Below are positions 1-7,564 of a DNA stretch of 64,000 nucleotides, one piece after another (the first letter of the stretch is position 1; each line of letters opens with the position of its first letter). Where the stretch lies: NCBI RefSeq assembly GCF_902506345.1, contig NZ_LR733413.1:2001683-2065682 (forward strand), given 5' to 3'. The notes under the pieces are model-generated. The model was given only the letters and a program-made list of their open reading frames with translations. It did not search any database and was not told the origin of the DNA. This stretch comes from Flavobacterium sp. 9R (GTDB lineage: Bacteria; Bacteroidota; Bacteroidia; Flavobacteriales; Flavobacteriaceae). The translations under genes and the position numbers were made by a program.

Positions 1-642
1 CCGGTAGTGATTGGCGAATACACTCCAGAAACCTTGCCTGTTTTTATTAGCAAAGCCAAAAGTTGTTTTGCAGAAATTCATTTGGCCTCGGATTTGATTT
101 CGAGTACTTATCCCTCGGATTTATTAGGCGATTACCAAGTGCACAACAAGAAAACGGTAATGCAGACCATAGCCGTTTTGAACGAAAACAAATCCATATT
201 AGTTACGCCAAAACAACTCCAAATGGGAATGGCCAACGTAATAAAAAACACAGGACTACAAGGTCGTTGGCAACAGTTGAAAGAGCAACCCAAAGTAATT
301 GCTGACACCGCCCACAACAAAAACGGTTTGGAAATCGTAATGCGTCAAATTCAAAAAGAGAAATTTGACCAATTGCATATCGTTTTGGGAGTAGTCAACG
401 ACAAAGATTTGAAAGAAGTATTGCCTTTGTTTCCAAAAAACGCGATTTATTATTTTTGTAAGCCCAATATTCCACGTGGCTTAGAAGAAACCACACTTCA
501 AACCGAAGCGCAGGTTTTTGGGCTGAACGGAGAAGTATACTCTTCTGTTTCAGAAGCCTACGAAGAAGCATTGAGAAATGCTGCCCCTACTGACTTTATC
601 TACGTTGGCGGAAGTACTTTTGTAGTTGCAGAAATTTTGTAA
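1..642 (+). CDS. folC: Dihydrofolate synthase / folylpolyglutamate synthase, C-terminal part (5' end outside window)
   Basis: The reading frame is open from base 1 (Pro-Val-Val-Ile-Gly-Glu-Tyr), so the gene begins upstream of the window. FolC is a cytosolic Mur-ligase-family enzyme that adds glutamate to dihydropteroate or folates using ATP. The visible part holds the end of the central ATPase domain and the C-terminal domain. The segment ADTAHNKNGLE matches the conserved D-x-AHN region at the start of the C-terminal domain, followed by the Rossmann-like stretch LHIVLGVVNDKD that FolC proteins share. The protein ends in VGGSTFVVAEIL, the usual family ending. The stop is followed by a T-rich stretch and then the tRNA promoter. 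The N-terminal ATP-binding loop is not in view. Confidence 0.9.
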   Translation, partial: PVVIGEYTPETLPVFISKAKSCFAEIHLASDLISSTYPSDLLGDYQVHNKKTVMQTIAVLNENKSILVTPKQLQMGMANVIKNTGLQGRWQQLKEQPKVIADTAHNKNGLEIVMRQIQKEKFDQLHIVLGVVNDKDLKEVLPLFPKNAIYYFCKPNIPRGLEETTLQTEAQVFGLNGEVYSSVSEAYEEALRNAAPTDFIYVGGSTFVVAEIL

Positions 643-659
643 TTTTTTTTCATTTTTGC

Positions 660-689
660 TTGCACATCCCGAAAAGGGTTGTATATTTG
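660..689 (+). promoter_or_regulatory. Promoter for tRNA-Val (Bacteroidota type)
   Basis: TTG at 660-662 and TATATTTG at 682-689 are separated by 19 bp, which fits the Bacteroidota primary sigma consensus TTG-N19-TAnnTTTG. The -7 element ends 38 bp before the mature tRNA, leaving room for a short processed leader. Confidence 0.7.
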
Positions 690-727
690 CACTCGCAATC
701 ACGAAATGATAGCAACCTAGTAAAATA

Positions 728-805
728 GGGCGATTAGCTCAGCTGGTTCAGAGCACCTCGTTTACACCGAGGGGGTCGGGGGTTCGAACCCCTCATCGCC
801 CACCA
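728..805 (+). tRNA. tRNA-Val (anticodon TAC)
   Basis: A complete cloverleaf can be drawn. The acceptor strand GGGCGAT (728-734) pairs with ATCGCCC (795-801), followed by discriminator A and an encoded CCA (803-805). The D arm contains AGCTCAGCTGGTTCAGAGC. The anticodon arm CCTCG-TTTACAC-CGAGG puts TAC at positions 34-36. The T arm is GGGGG-TTCGAAC-CCCTC. A strong promoter lies upstream and a terminator directly downstream, so it is probably transcribed alone. Confidence 0.96.
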
Positions 806-807
806 AG

Positions 808-838
808 AAACTCCTTAAGCAATTAAGGAGTTTTTTTT
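808..838 (+). terminator. Rho-independent terminator of tRNA-Val
   Basis: Perfect stem AAACTCCTTAA / TTAAGGAGTTT with a GCAA loop, followed by eight or more Ts, starting three bases after the CCA end. The same hairpin reappears at 5161-5186, and a mutated copy lies at 991-1021. Confidence 0.88.
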
Positions 839-892
839 TATTTCTATATTTCATCAAAGAGCATTAAAATTTGAAATTTGAACTTAAACAAA

Positions 893-988
893 GATTAGCT
901 CAGCTGATTCAGAGCATTCCGATGGCATCGGAAGTGGTCGGGGGTTCGAACCCCTTTCCGAAGCATCGGAACAAGCTATCGCCCACCA
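893..988 (+). pseudogene. Decayed tRNA gene copy with duplicated hairpin insertion
   Basis: This is a degenerate partial duplicate of the neighbouring tRNA-Val. It keeps the D arm (GATTAGCTCAGCTGATTCAGA), the T arm (GGGGG-TTCGAAC-CCCTT) and the 3' acceptor strand with CCA (ATCGCCCACCA). The 5' acceptor strand is gone (ACAAAGAT instead of GGGCGAT). The anticodon arm is replaced by TTCCGA-tg-GCATCGGAA (917-933), formally anticodon GGC. A 21-base insertion (957-977) carrying almost the same hairpin, TTCCGA-a-GCATCGGAA, separates the T arm from the acceptor strand. It cannot form a normal tRNA. Whether it is transcribed by read-through is unknown. Confidence 0.8.
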
Positions 989-990
989 AG

Positions 991-1021
991 AAACTCCTTA
1001 AGTAATTAAAGAGTTTTTTTT
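991..1021 (+). terminator. Terminator copy following the tRNA remnant
   Basis: Mutated copy of the tRNA-Val terminator: AAACTCCTTAA / TTAAAGAGTTT with loop GTAA and a T8 run. One stem pair is lost (C opposite A). It was duplicated together with the tRNA remnant. Confidence 0.65.
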
Positions 1022-1155
1022 GTTCTATATTTTAGAGATTTTTATCAAAGACCAGATCAACTTCAAAAGTTGTGATTTAAGGATGCAAAAAACAACCCAC
1101 CATTCAATTAAATAAAATACCCAAGTAAAAAGTTTGTTTTTTATAACTTTGCACT

Positions 1156-2031
1156 ATGCAAAACAAAAACTCACGAATAGTTTCAAAATTCAATAGCGAA
1201 TTAAAACTAAAAGGATTTAATGTCTTTCAAATCGAAAGCGACGGAAATGTAACTCGCAATTACAGCAGAAAAGACTTTTACAAAATTTGCTTGACGACTG
1301 GTGAAAGCAACATTCACTATGCCGACAAAAGTTTTAATGCCGAAGGAACTGTTTTGTTTTTTGGAAATCCTCACATTCCTTATTCATGGGAAACCATCTC
1401 AACTAGCTACGTAGGCTACACTTGTTTGTTTTCAGAAGAGTTTTTAAAATCTGATCGCTCTGAGAGCCTACAAAACTCGACTTTATTTAAAATTGGAGGT
1501 ACACCAATTTTAAAAATAACAGAAGAACAACGAACTTTTTTAAACACCCTCTTTCAGAAAATGATTGAGGAACAACAAACGGATTATACTTACAAAGACG
1601 ATTTAATCCGCAATTACATTAATTTGATAATTCACGAGGCGTTAAAAATGCAGCCCTCTGATAATTATACTACTAGCAATAATGCCCATTCACGAATTAC
1701 ATCTGTTTTCTTAGAATTATTAGAAAGACAATTTCCAATTGAAAACTTTGAAAAGCCATTAGAACTAAAAACTGCTCAAGATTACTCAAATGCCCTATCA
1801 CTTCACGTCAATTACCTCAATCGAGCGGTTAAAGGCATTACAGGAAAATCGACAACCACCCATATATCAGAAAGGATTATTAGCGAAGCGAAAGCGCTTC
1901 TACTCCACACCGATTGGAATATTTCAGAAATAGGCTACGCTTTGGGTTTTGACTATCCCACCTACTTCAATAATTTTTTTAAAAAGAATACCGGAACCAA
2001 TCCAAAAAGTTTTCGCTCCAACGAAGTTTGA
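1156..2031 (+). CDS. AraC-family transcriptional regulator
   Basis: A 291-residue cytosolic one-component regulator. The N-terminal part (about 25-150) looks like the AraC cupin-type sensing domain. The C-terminal ~100 residues hold two helix-turn-helix motifs, with the family signature NISEIGYALGFDYPTYFNNFFKK followed by TGTNPKSFR. No signal peptide or membrane segment is present. A TAACTTTG element (1144-1151) ends only four bases before the ATG, so the message may be leaderless; no good TTG partner is seen. The gene heads a co-oriented cluster of acetyltransferase, hydrolase lipoprotein and cupin, which it may control. The ligand is unknown. Confidence 0.88.
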   Translation: MQNKNSRIVSKFNSELKLKGFNVFQIESDGNVTRNYSRKDFYKICLTTGESNIHYADKSFNAEGTVLFFGNPHIPYSWETISTSYVGYTCLFSEEFLKSDRSESLQNSTLFKIGGTPILKITEEQRTFLNTLFQKMIEEQQTDYTYKDDLIRNYINLIIHEALKMQPSDNYTTSNNAHSRITSVFLELLERQFPIENFEKPLELKTAQDYSNALSLHVNYLNRAVKGITGKSTTTHISERIISEAKALLLHTDWNISEIGYALGFDYPTYFNNFFKKNTGTNPKSFRSNEV

Positions 2032-2142
2032 TTTTCTTAACTATCGGTTTGATTCTTGTTAGCCTTTCAGTAAAACTAAACGATACATTTGTATTTGATT
2101 ATTCATAGTGGAACTCTCATTCCGCAATCAAATACAAACAAA

Positions 2143-2748
2143 ATGAAAACAAATCTCAATACCATTTTTACTCGAGACCAATCGGGTGAAACTATTTCAC
2201 TTGACGATCCTGAGTATCCTTTATTATTCGAGGTTATAAAAAAAGCCATAAGAATCACTACTCAAATCAACACTCTTGTTGTAGATGATTTACAAAAGAT
2301 TAATATCCTTTTTAGCGAACTCATCGGCAAAAAAGTTGACGATTCTTTTTTTCTAATCCCTCCTTTTTATTCAGATTTTGGAGAAAACATAAGTATTGGT
2401 AAAAACGTATTTGTTAATCATGCCTGTACCTTTATGGATAGAGGTGGAATTACAATTGAAGACGATGTGCTTATTGGTCCTAAAGTAAATCTTATTACCA
2501 CCAATCATCCTTTACATCCAAATGAAAGAAGAGCTACAATTTCAAATCCAATTCACATTAAAAAAGGAGTTTGGATTGGTGTTGGTGCAACAATTCTTCC
2601 TGGAGTAACTATTGGTATTAATTCTATAGTTGCAGCGGGTGCTGTTGTTTCTAAAGATGTCCCAGACAACACTATTGTTGGAGGTATTCCTGCTAAGATT
2701 TTAAAAAAAAAATATAAATCAAAAAATCACAACAATGAAATATCCTAA
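2143..2748 (+). CDS. Hexapeptide-repeat O-acetyltransferase (maltose/galactoside acetyltransferase type)
   Basis: A 201-residue left-handed beta-helix acetyltransferase. An N-terminal helical segment is followed from about residue 75 by repeats such as ISIGKNVFVN, ITIEDDVLIGP and TIGINSIVAAGAVV, ending in DVPDNTIVGGIPAKILKKK. The likely catalytic His lies in TTNHPLHPNERR, as in NodL/LacA/Maa proteins, which transfer acetyl from acetyl-CoA to a sugar hydroxyl. The ATG at 2143 is preferred over an upstream TTG (2089), because that extension overlaps a promoter-like TACATTTG element (2084-2091). The 3' end overlaps the next gene by 14 bp, implying translational coupling. The sugar acceptor is not predictable. 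Confidence 0.85.
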   Translation: MKTNLNTIFTRDQSGETISLDDPEYPLLFEVIKKAIRITTQINTLVVDDLQKINILFSELIGKKVDDSFFLIPPFYSDFGENISIGKNVFVNHACTFMDRGGITIEDDVLIGPKVNLITTNHPLHPNERRATISNPIHIKKGVWIGVGATILPGVTIGINSIVAAGAVVSKDVPDNTIVGGIPAKILKKKYKSKNHNNEIS

Positions 2749-3832
2749 ATCCATTGCTTTTGTATTACTAGTATTAGTTTCCTACTCCTGCAATCAAAAT
2801 TTAAAAAAAGAAAATATGGACACCAAAGAAGACAAAGAAATTTTGACCTTTACACTAAGTGATGGGGTTAGCAAAGAAAATGTAACATTCAAAAACCGCT
2901 ATGGAATTTCTATTGCAGGCCATCTATACTTGCCAAAAAACATCGATAAAACTAAAAAACATATCGCTTTGGTTCTTAGCGGACCATTTGGTGCTGTCAA
3001 AGAACAATCATCAGGTTTATACGCAAATGAAATGGCAAAAAGAGGTTTTGTTGCTTTGGCATTTGACCCTTCTTTTACTGGGGAAAGCGGTGGAGATGTT
3101 CGCAATGTTGCCTCTGCTGATATTTTTACCGAAGACTTTAGTGCAGCTGTAGACTATTTAGGATTGCAAAATTATGTGGACCGAAATAAAATTGGAGCAT
3201 TAGCTATATGTGGATTAAGCGGAATGGCTATTACAGCTGCTGCTAGCGATACAAGAATTAAAGCCATTGCTACTGCTTCTATGTATGATATGTCCAGAAG
3301 TATAAGCAAAGGATACATGGACAGTTATACCAACGAGCAACGCCATAAAATCAGTGATTATCTGAGTCAACAGCGTTGGATAGATGCAGAAAAAGGAACT
3401 TACGCGCTGGGATATCACGAAATCCCATTTGATGAAAAAGGAGAAATTGTAAAAGGAACAAAGCTCATACCTGATACTTTACCAGAAAATCCAAACCCAG
3501 TTTTGGTTGATTTTTATTCGTATTACAAAACCAAACGAGGATACCACCCGAGATCTATTAATTCAACTTCTGCGTGGACAGCTACAACGCCAATATCATT
3601 TTTTAACTTTCCTATGCATACCAATTTGGATTTGTTATCACCAAGGCCAATTATGCTTATTGCAGGAGAAAAGGCACACTCCCGTTACTATTCTGAAGAT
3701 GTATACAAAATAGCATCAAATCCAAAAGAATTGATAATTGTACCTGGTGCAACACATTGTGATTTGTATGACAAAGTAGGTATGATTCCTTTTGACAAAT
3801 TAGAAAGCTTTTTCAAAGAATACCTGCGATAG
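2735..3832 (+). CDS. Alpha/beta-hydrolase lipoprotein (dienelactone hydrolase-like)
   Basis: 365 residues with a type II signal peptide: a hydrophobic stretch ending in VSYSC, Cys at about residue 19, followed by Asn-Gln. It is probably exported and lipid-anchored. The body is an alpha/beta hydrolase: strand and oxyanion region ALVLSGPFGAVKEQ, nucleophile elbow ICGLSGMA (G-x-S-G), and a C-terminal His in PGATHCDLYD, with an Asp in the loop before it. It resembles the YcjY/DLH-like hydrolases that Bacteroidota often carry near AraC regulators and cupins. The substrate is unknown, perhaps a small ester or lactone. It overlaps the acetyltransferase gene upstream. Confidence 0.82.
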   Translation: MKYPKSIAFVLLVLVSYSCNQNLKKENMDTKEDKEILTFTLSDGVSKENVTFKNRYGISIAGHLYLPKNIDKTKKHIALVLSGPFGAVKEQSSGLYANEMAKRGFVALAFDPSFTGESGGDVRNVASADIFTEDFSAAVDYLGLQNYVDRNKIGALAICGLSGMAITAAASDTRIKAIATASMYDMSRSISKGYMDSYTNEQRHKISDYLSQQRWIDAEKGTYALGYHEIPFDEKGEIVKGTKLIPDTLPENPNPVLVDFYSYYKTKRGYHPRSINSTSAWTATTPISFFNFPMHTNLDLLSPRPIMLIAGEKAHSRYYSEDVYKIASNPKELIIVPGATHCDLYDKVGMIPFDKLESFFKEYLR

Positions 3833-3929
3833 CTTTTTAATTTAACGGCATCAAGAGGATAAAAAAAAACGTAATTTTGATTATAATTTACTCATAAACA
3901 ATTAGTTATAATAACAAAACAAAAAAATC

Positions 3930-4343
3930 ATGAAAAAAGAAGCGGAAAAAAGCATTTTTGAAATTGGTGAATCGGCACCAGCTGAATATTTTACAGGAAA
4001 TGTAAAAGCAAAAGCCTTACTCGTTGACGATCAGTATTTTCAATGTAACATTTATAATGTTATTTTTGAAAAAAATGCAAGAACTAATTGGCACAGTCAT
4101 CCCAGTGGCCAAATTCTATTAGTTGTTGAAGGAGAAGGCTCTTATCAACTTAAAGGGGAAGCAGTTCAAACTATGAAAAAAGGCGATGTTATTACTTTCA
4201 AACCCAACATTGAGCATTGGCATGGTGCATCATTACATAGTGCTATGACTCACATTGCGATTAATCCGAATACAGAAAAGGGGTTAGTGAATTGGTTACA
4301 AAAAGTAACGGATGAGGAATTTAAAAATATAAAATTGGAATAA
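3930..4343 (+). CDS. Cupin-domain protein
   Basis: A 137-residue single-domain cupin with no signal peptide. Motif 1 is NWHSHPSGQILLVVEGEG, giving two His and a Gln/Glu as metal ligands. Motif 2 is GDVITFKPNIEHWHGA, giving the last His. Such small cupins bind a divalent metal and act as dioxygenases, isomerases or decarboxylases. The role here cannot be assigned. A TAATTTTG element (3872-3879) could be its own -7 box, though no TTG partner is evident. The stop codon overlaps the start of the broken Tat gene that follows (TAATGA). Confidence 0.85.
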   Translation: MKKEAEKSIFEIGESAPAEYFTGNVKAKALLVDDQYFQCNIYNVIFEKNARTNWHSHPSGQILLVVEGEGSYQLKGEAVQTMKKGDVITFKPNIEHWHGASLHSAMTHIAINPNTEKGLVNWLQKVTDEEFKNIKLE

Positions 4344-4633
4344 TGAAATCGGACTATAGCAATTCAAATAAAGGAAGAAGAAAATTCATCTTACAAACAA
4401 TACTTGCAAGTAGCGTTTTATTATTTGCAATTCCATTACAACTATTTTCAAACGATAAAAATCCAATAATTATTTAAGAATATAAAATTTCCGGAATACA
4501 TACGGTTGTTGGAGAAACGTGACTAAATTTAAAATTGGAGATCTTTAATCCAAATGAAATTACTACAGCTTGGGATAAAGTAGTAAACAAAGAAGCAAGA
4601 TATCGTTATGTCATAGACGCAGGAACATTTTAA
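4343..4633 (+). pseudogene. Broken Tat-exported, zinc-alcohol-dehydrogenase-like gene
   Basis: Starting at an ATG that overlaps the cupin stop codon, the frame encodes a twin-arginine signal (KGRRKFILQTILASS plus a hydrophobic segment) and stops after about 44 codons. In the same frame, past stops near 4475 and at 4520, the DNA encodes NEITTAWDKVVNKEARYRYV and ends IDAGTF-stop (4631). That tail strongly resembles the C-terminus of zinc-dependent NAD(P) alcohol dehydrogenases of the cinnamyl-alcohol/YahK group (KINEAY...VRYRFVID). The catalytic and Rossmann domains are missing, so I infer a large internal deletion plus nonsense changes. The original identity is inferred from the short tail only. 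Confidence 0.68.
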
Positions 4634-4650
4634 TCTCTACATCTAACTTT

Positions 4651-5127
4651 ATGAGGTATTTAATCACAACAGTTCTAATTATCTTTACTATCTCCATTAG
4701 TATGGCTAGTTGTACTGCAAATGATCCTGAACCAGTAAAGAACAATACTACTAACACAGAAGATAACATCCCCAAAAACAGCACTATGAGAATCACAATT
4801 GGAACGTCCGTTTTCACTGCAACCCTAATTGAGAATGCAACAACAAAAGCCTTTAAAGCATTATTACCGTTAACAATTACTATGAGTGATTTGAATAATA
4901 ATGAAAAATTCTATTATTTTTCAAATACATTACCCACTAATGCAACACCGGGCGGAAGCATCCAGAATGGCGATTTGATGCTTTATGGGAATAATTGCTT
5001 AGTATTATTTTACGAAGGTTTTAATACCTCATACAGCTACACAAGATTAGGGAAAATCAATAACACTTCTGGATTGATAGCTGCTTTAGGAACAGGAAAT
5101 GTTACTGTAAAATTTGAAATGGAATAA
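4651..5127 (+). CDS. Cyclophilin-like-fold lipoprotein
   Basis: 158 residues. The signal peptide ends in a lipobox (MASC, Cys at about residue 20), followed by a Thr/Asn-rich linker. The C-terminal ~110 residues match the bacterial cyclophilin-like fold: start MRITIGTSVFTATLIENATT, then KAFKALLPLTITMSDLN, an FYYFSNTLPT stretch, and GDLMLYGNNCLVLFYEGF before the end. Family members are often found beside AraC regulators, cupins and reductases, as here. No proline-isomerase activity is established for them. It probably sits on a membrane facing the periplasm. A strong bidirectional terminator follows. Confidence 0.75.
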   Translation: MRYLITTVLIIFTISISMASCTANDPEPVKNNTTNTEDNIPKNSTMRITIGTSVFTATLIENATTKAFKALLPLTITMSDLNNNEKFYYFSNTLPTNATPGGSIQNGDLMLYGNNCLVLFYEGFNTSYSYTRLGKINNTSGLIAALGTGNVTVKFEME

Positions 5128-5158
5128 AGTAAACTAGATCAAAATCCTAAAATATAAA

Positions 5159-5191
5159 AAAAACTCCTTAAGCAATTAAGGAGTTTTTTTT
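5159..5191. terminator. Bidirectional terminator between convergent genes
   Basis: Stem AAACTCCTTAA / TTAAGGAGTTT with loop GCAA, flanked by A7 on the left and T8 on the right, so it can serve the plus-strand cyclophilin-like gene and the minus-strand LruC gene. The hairpin is base-for-base the same as the tRNA-Val terminator. Confidence 0.85.
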
Positions 5192-5230
5192 GCGTACTTC
5201 GATAAAATGAAGTCTTATATCAAATCATTA

Positions 5231-7324
5231 TCATTTGTTAAAAATATTGGAACTGTTTCTATATCCAGCTTCGTTTTTATACCAATTTTTGTATTCTACG
5301 CCATTGCTTAAAACCCAATTTATAAATTTCAAATGACTGGCATCGATTTTCGCTTTTTCAATTGGATAGTCAAAACTACTAGGAAAATCAATAGCCCAAG
5401 GTAAATTGTCTTTGGTTTTGTAATATTTCCCTATAGACGACTGAGTGTTGTCAAAAGAAGTTCCGAAATAGGCTTTGTCAGCCAAATCTGTTGGCGGGTA
5501 ATTTGCTAAATGAACTTCTTTCCCTCTTTCTTTATTAACAATAATAAATGGATTGAAAGGCGCCATTCCGAAGGCACTAACATCAATTGGGTTGACTAAA
5601 TCTATAGTGACTTCAATAGGCTCTGAGGCAACATATGGTTGGCCAGGGTTGGTATTACCCGCACCGTGTTTCCAAGCATTGTCGAAAACAATTATGGTCG
5701 CATTTTTTTGACCAGCTTCTGTTCCGTTTCCATCTGTTTTTATGTATCCTTCGGTGTATTTTGTCCCTTTTACAGATGCGATTTGAGAAGGACTTACTCC
5801 AGGGATTGAAAAACCAAACCCATTTTGATAACTTGCCCCAATAGCTTTTACTGTGAATTTTCCTTTCAAGCTAACTACTTTATTTTGTGCATTTGTGATT
5901 CTATTAAAGTTGTAATCAACCACTAAATCATTAAAATCATAATCTCCTTTTGATGGCCATAAGTCTTCAAAAGCAAGGGTTCCGTTAGTGTTACTACTTG
6001 GGTAATAGTTATTAAACGCTAGTTTCGGGTCATTTGGATAATCATCTGAGCTATCGATTATACCATCTTTATCGGTATCTATTCTATCAGGGTTTATTTT
6101 TTGAACATCAAATATCTCAACATTTTTAATTGGATTAGCAGTAGCATAGAAAACAGCATCATTAAAATCATTGTCTCCGCCTGGGCGAATTAAGTCTTCA
6201 AATCCAAGTAAGAACAAACTTCTTTTTTCATCATACAACATAACCGTATGTTGACGGTATTTGATATCTGCCTCTGGGTTTAACTCTAAATTAGAGTACA
6301 ATAAACCCTCACCTACTGTTGATTGTCCCGTTCTATCATTCCAACCATTACGCAACAACATCCATCCAATTACTGTATTTTTTTCAAAAACACCTAAAGA
6401 AACTTTGTCCCCAGAATACAATCCGCCTCCTGAACCTGCAAATGAGGCATTAGGAAAAATCACCTTACATTCTTTAACATCAGCTGGAGTTTTAGGTGGA
6501 AAATCTCTGTCATAAGTATAGTATGCCAAGGCATTTTTATATCCAGCTCCCTCAGAAACAAAAGTAATCCATACTTCGGCTTTATCTAAAATCACTAAAT
6601 TGTGCTGGCTACTCCCTAAAAGATATTCTGGATGATAGGTAGGAACGGGCATATTTTCGGGTAAAGCATTGTTGACATCAATTAAGAAATTTTTATCAAT
6701 CACATCTGGTTTGCTCATTAAATAATTAGGCACTCCGTTATTATTATAAGTCCCGATGTAATTAATTTTTATACTAGCACTCGTTTTGCTAGAAGATGCT
6801 GATGCTAGCATAGAAGAAAAGGGTTTGCTGCTAGTTTTTTGACTTTTTTGGGTATTTCTCGAACCTCCAAAAGTAAAATTAACTGCTCCATTTTCTAATG
6901 GCACTTTCGTTTCTGGAACAAAACCAATAAAGTCTGTTTTTAGAACAACTTCTTTAATATCGGCTTCGAAAGTATAATCTACTATAAATTCTCCTTGCTC
7001 ATTGGTTATACCGTTGATAATCTCTTTTCCATTTTCTTCTTCAAAATTGGTCCAAACACTTACTTTTACACCAGGAACGGCATTTCCTTGATTGTCCTTT
7101 GTTCGAAGGGTTACTTTGGCATCTTGAGTATTTTTCCAAGTAAAAGTTGAAGAAGCCTTTAGATTATCAATGGTAACTTCACCAGAAACTGGAGGAGGGT
7201 CAGTAGTAAAATCTTCAGGGTCTTTACTACAAGAGTTTAACAAAATCATAATAACAAATAACACTATCCATACTGAATTGCTATTTTGCTGTGCATCTTT
7301 AATGAAAGTTTTTAAATTATTCAT
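5231..7324 (-). CDS. LruC-domain (DUF4842/DUF4114) lipoprotein
   Basis: 697 residues. A hydrophobic N-terminal segment ends in LNSC, predicting a lipoprotein. An Ig-like/carboxypeptidase-regulatory-like domain follows (about 45-150: VTLRTKDNQGNAVPGVKVSV). The middle contains a DUF4114-like section ending GGDNDFNDAVFY. Next comes a calcium-binding-type loop (DTDKDGIIDSSDDYPNDP) and the LruC/DUF4842 domain, opening with AFEDLWPSKGDYDFNDLVV. LruC-domain proteins are secreted or surface proteins of Bacteroidota and spirochetes with no assigned biochemical role. About 240 bp separate it from the beta-propeller gene upstream, so it is probably transcribed separately. Confidence 0.86.
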   Translation of the reverse strand: MNNLKTFIKDAQQNSNSVWIVLFVIMILLNSCSKDPEDFTTDPPPVSGEVTIDNLKASSTFTWKNTQDAKVTLRTKDNQGNAVPGVKVSVWTNFEEENGKEIINGITNEQGEFIVDYTFEADIKEVVLKTDFIGFVPETKVPLENGAVNFTFGGSRNTQKSQKTSSKPFSSMLASASSSKTSASIKINYIGTYNNNGVPNYLMSKPDVIDKNFLIDVNNALPENMPVPTYHPEYLLGSSQHNLVILDKAEVWITFVSEGAGYKNALAYYTYDRDFPPKTPADVKECKVIFPNASFAGSGGGLYSGDKVSLGVFEKNTVIGWMLLRNGWNDRTGQSTVGEGLLYSNLELNPEADIKYRQHTVMLYDEKRSLFLLGFEDLIRPGGDNDFNDAVFYATANPIKNVEIFDVQKINPDRIDTDKDGIIDSSDDYPNDPKLAFNNYYPSSNTNGTLAFEDLWPSKGDYDFNDLVVDYNFNRITNAQNKVVSLKGKFTVKAIGASYQNGFGFSIPGVSPSQIASVKGTKYTEGYIKTDGNGTEAGQKNATIIVFDNAWKHGAGNTNPGQPYVASEPIEVTIDLVNPIDVSAFGMAPFNPFIIVNKERGKEVHLANYPPTDLADKAYFGTSFDNTQSSIGKYYKTKDNLPWAIDFPSSFDYPIEKAKIDASHLKFINWVLSNGVEYKNWYKNEAGYRNSSNIFNK

Positions 7325-7564
7325 ATCCTTTAAATTAGAATGTTTTTAGGTTAAGTTTTATCTCAATTTACAATGTGCTTTATTTTGATGTTTTTGAGTA
7401 TCCAAAAACAACACCAAAAAAAATATCCATCTAAAACGCTGGTATTTAGGCGCTTTACCCCATATATAGAAATTCATTCTTATCCATAAATTAGAAATGC
7501 TTTCCATTTTTTGGAACTACTTATTCTAAAAAACACACCACTGAATTGGACCTCAGAGGATATA

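Noticed and set aside
893..988. A functional tRNA-Ala(GGC) gene
   Set aside because: The 5' acceptor strand cannot pair with the 3' strand, and 21 extra bases separate the T arm from it, so no cloverleaf forms.
2089..2142. TTG start extending the acetyltransferase by 18 residues
   Set aside because: The extension overlaps a promoter-like element and has no ribosome-binding context; the ATG at 2143 gives the normal family start.
4611..4817. Minus-strand ORF opposite the cyclophilin-like lipoprotein
   Set aside because: It is a shadow of the plus-strand gene, with no family resemblance and no start signals.
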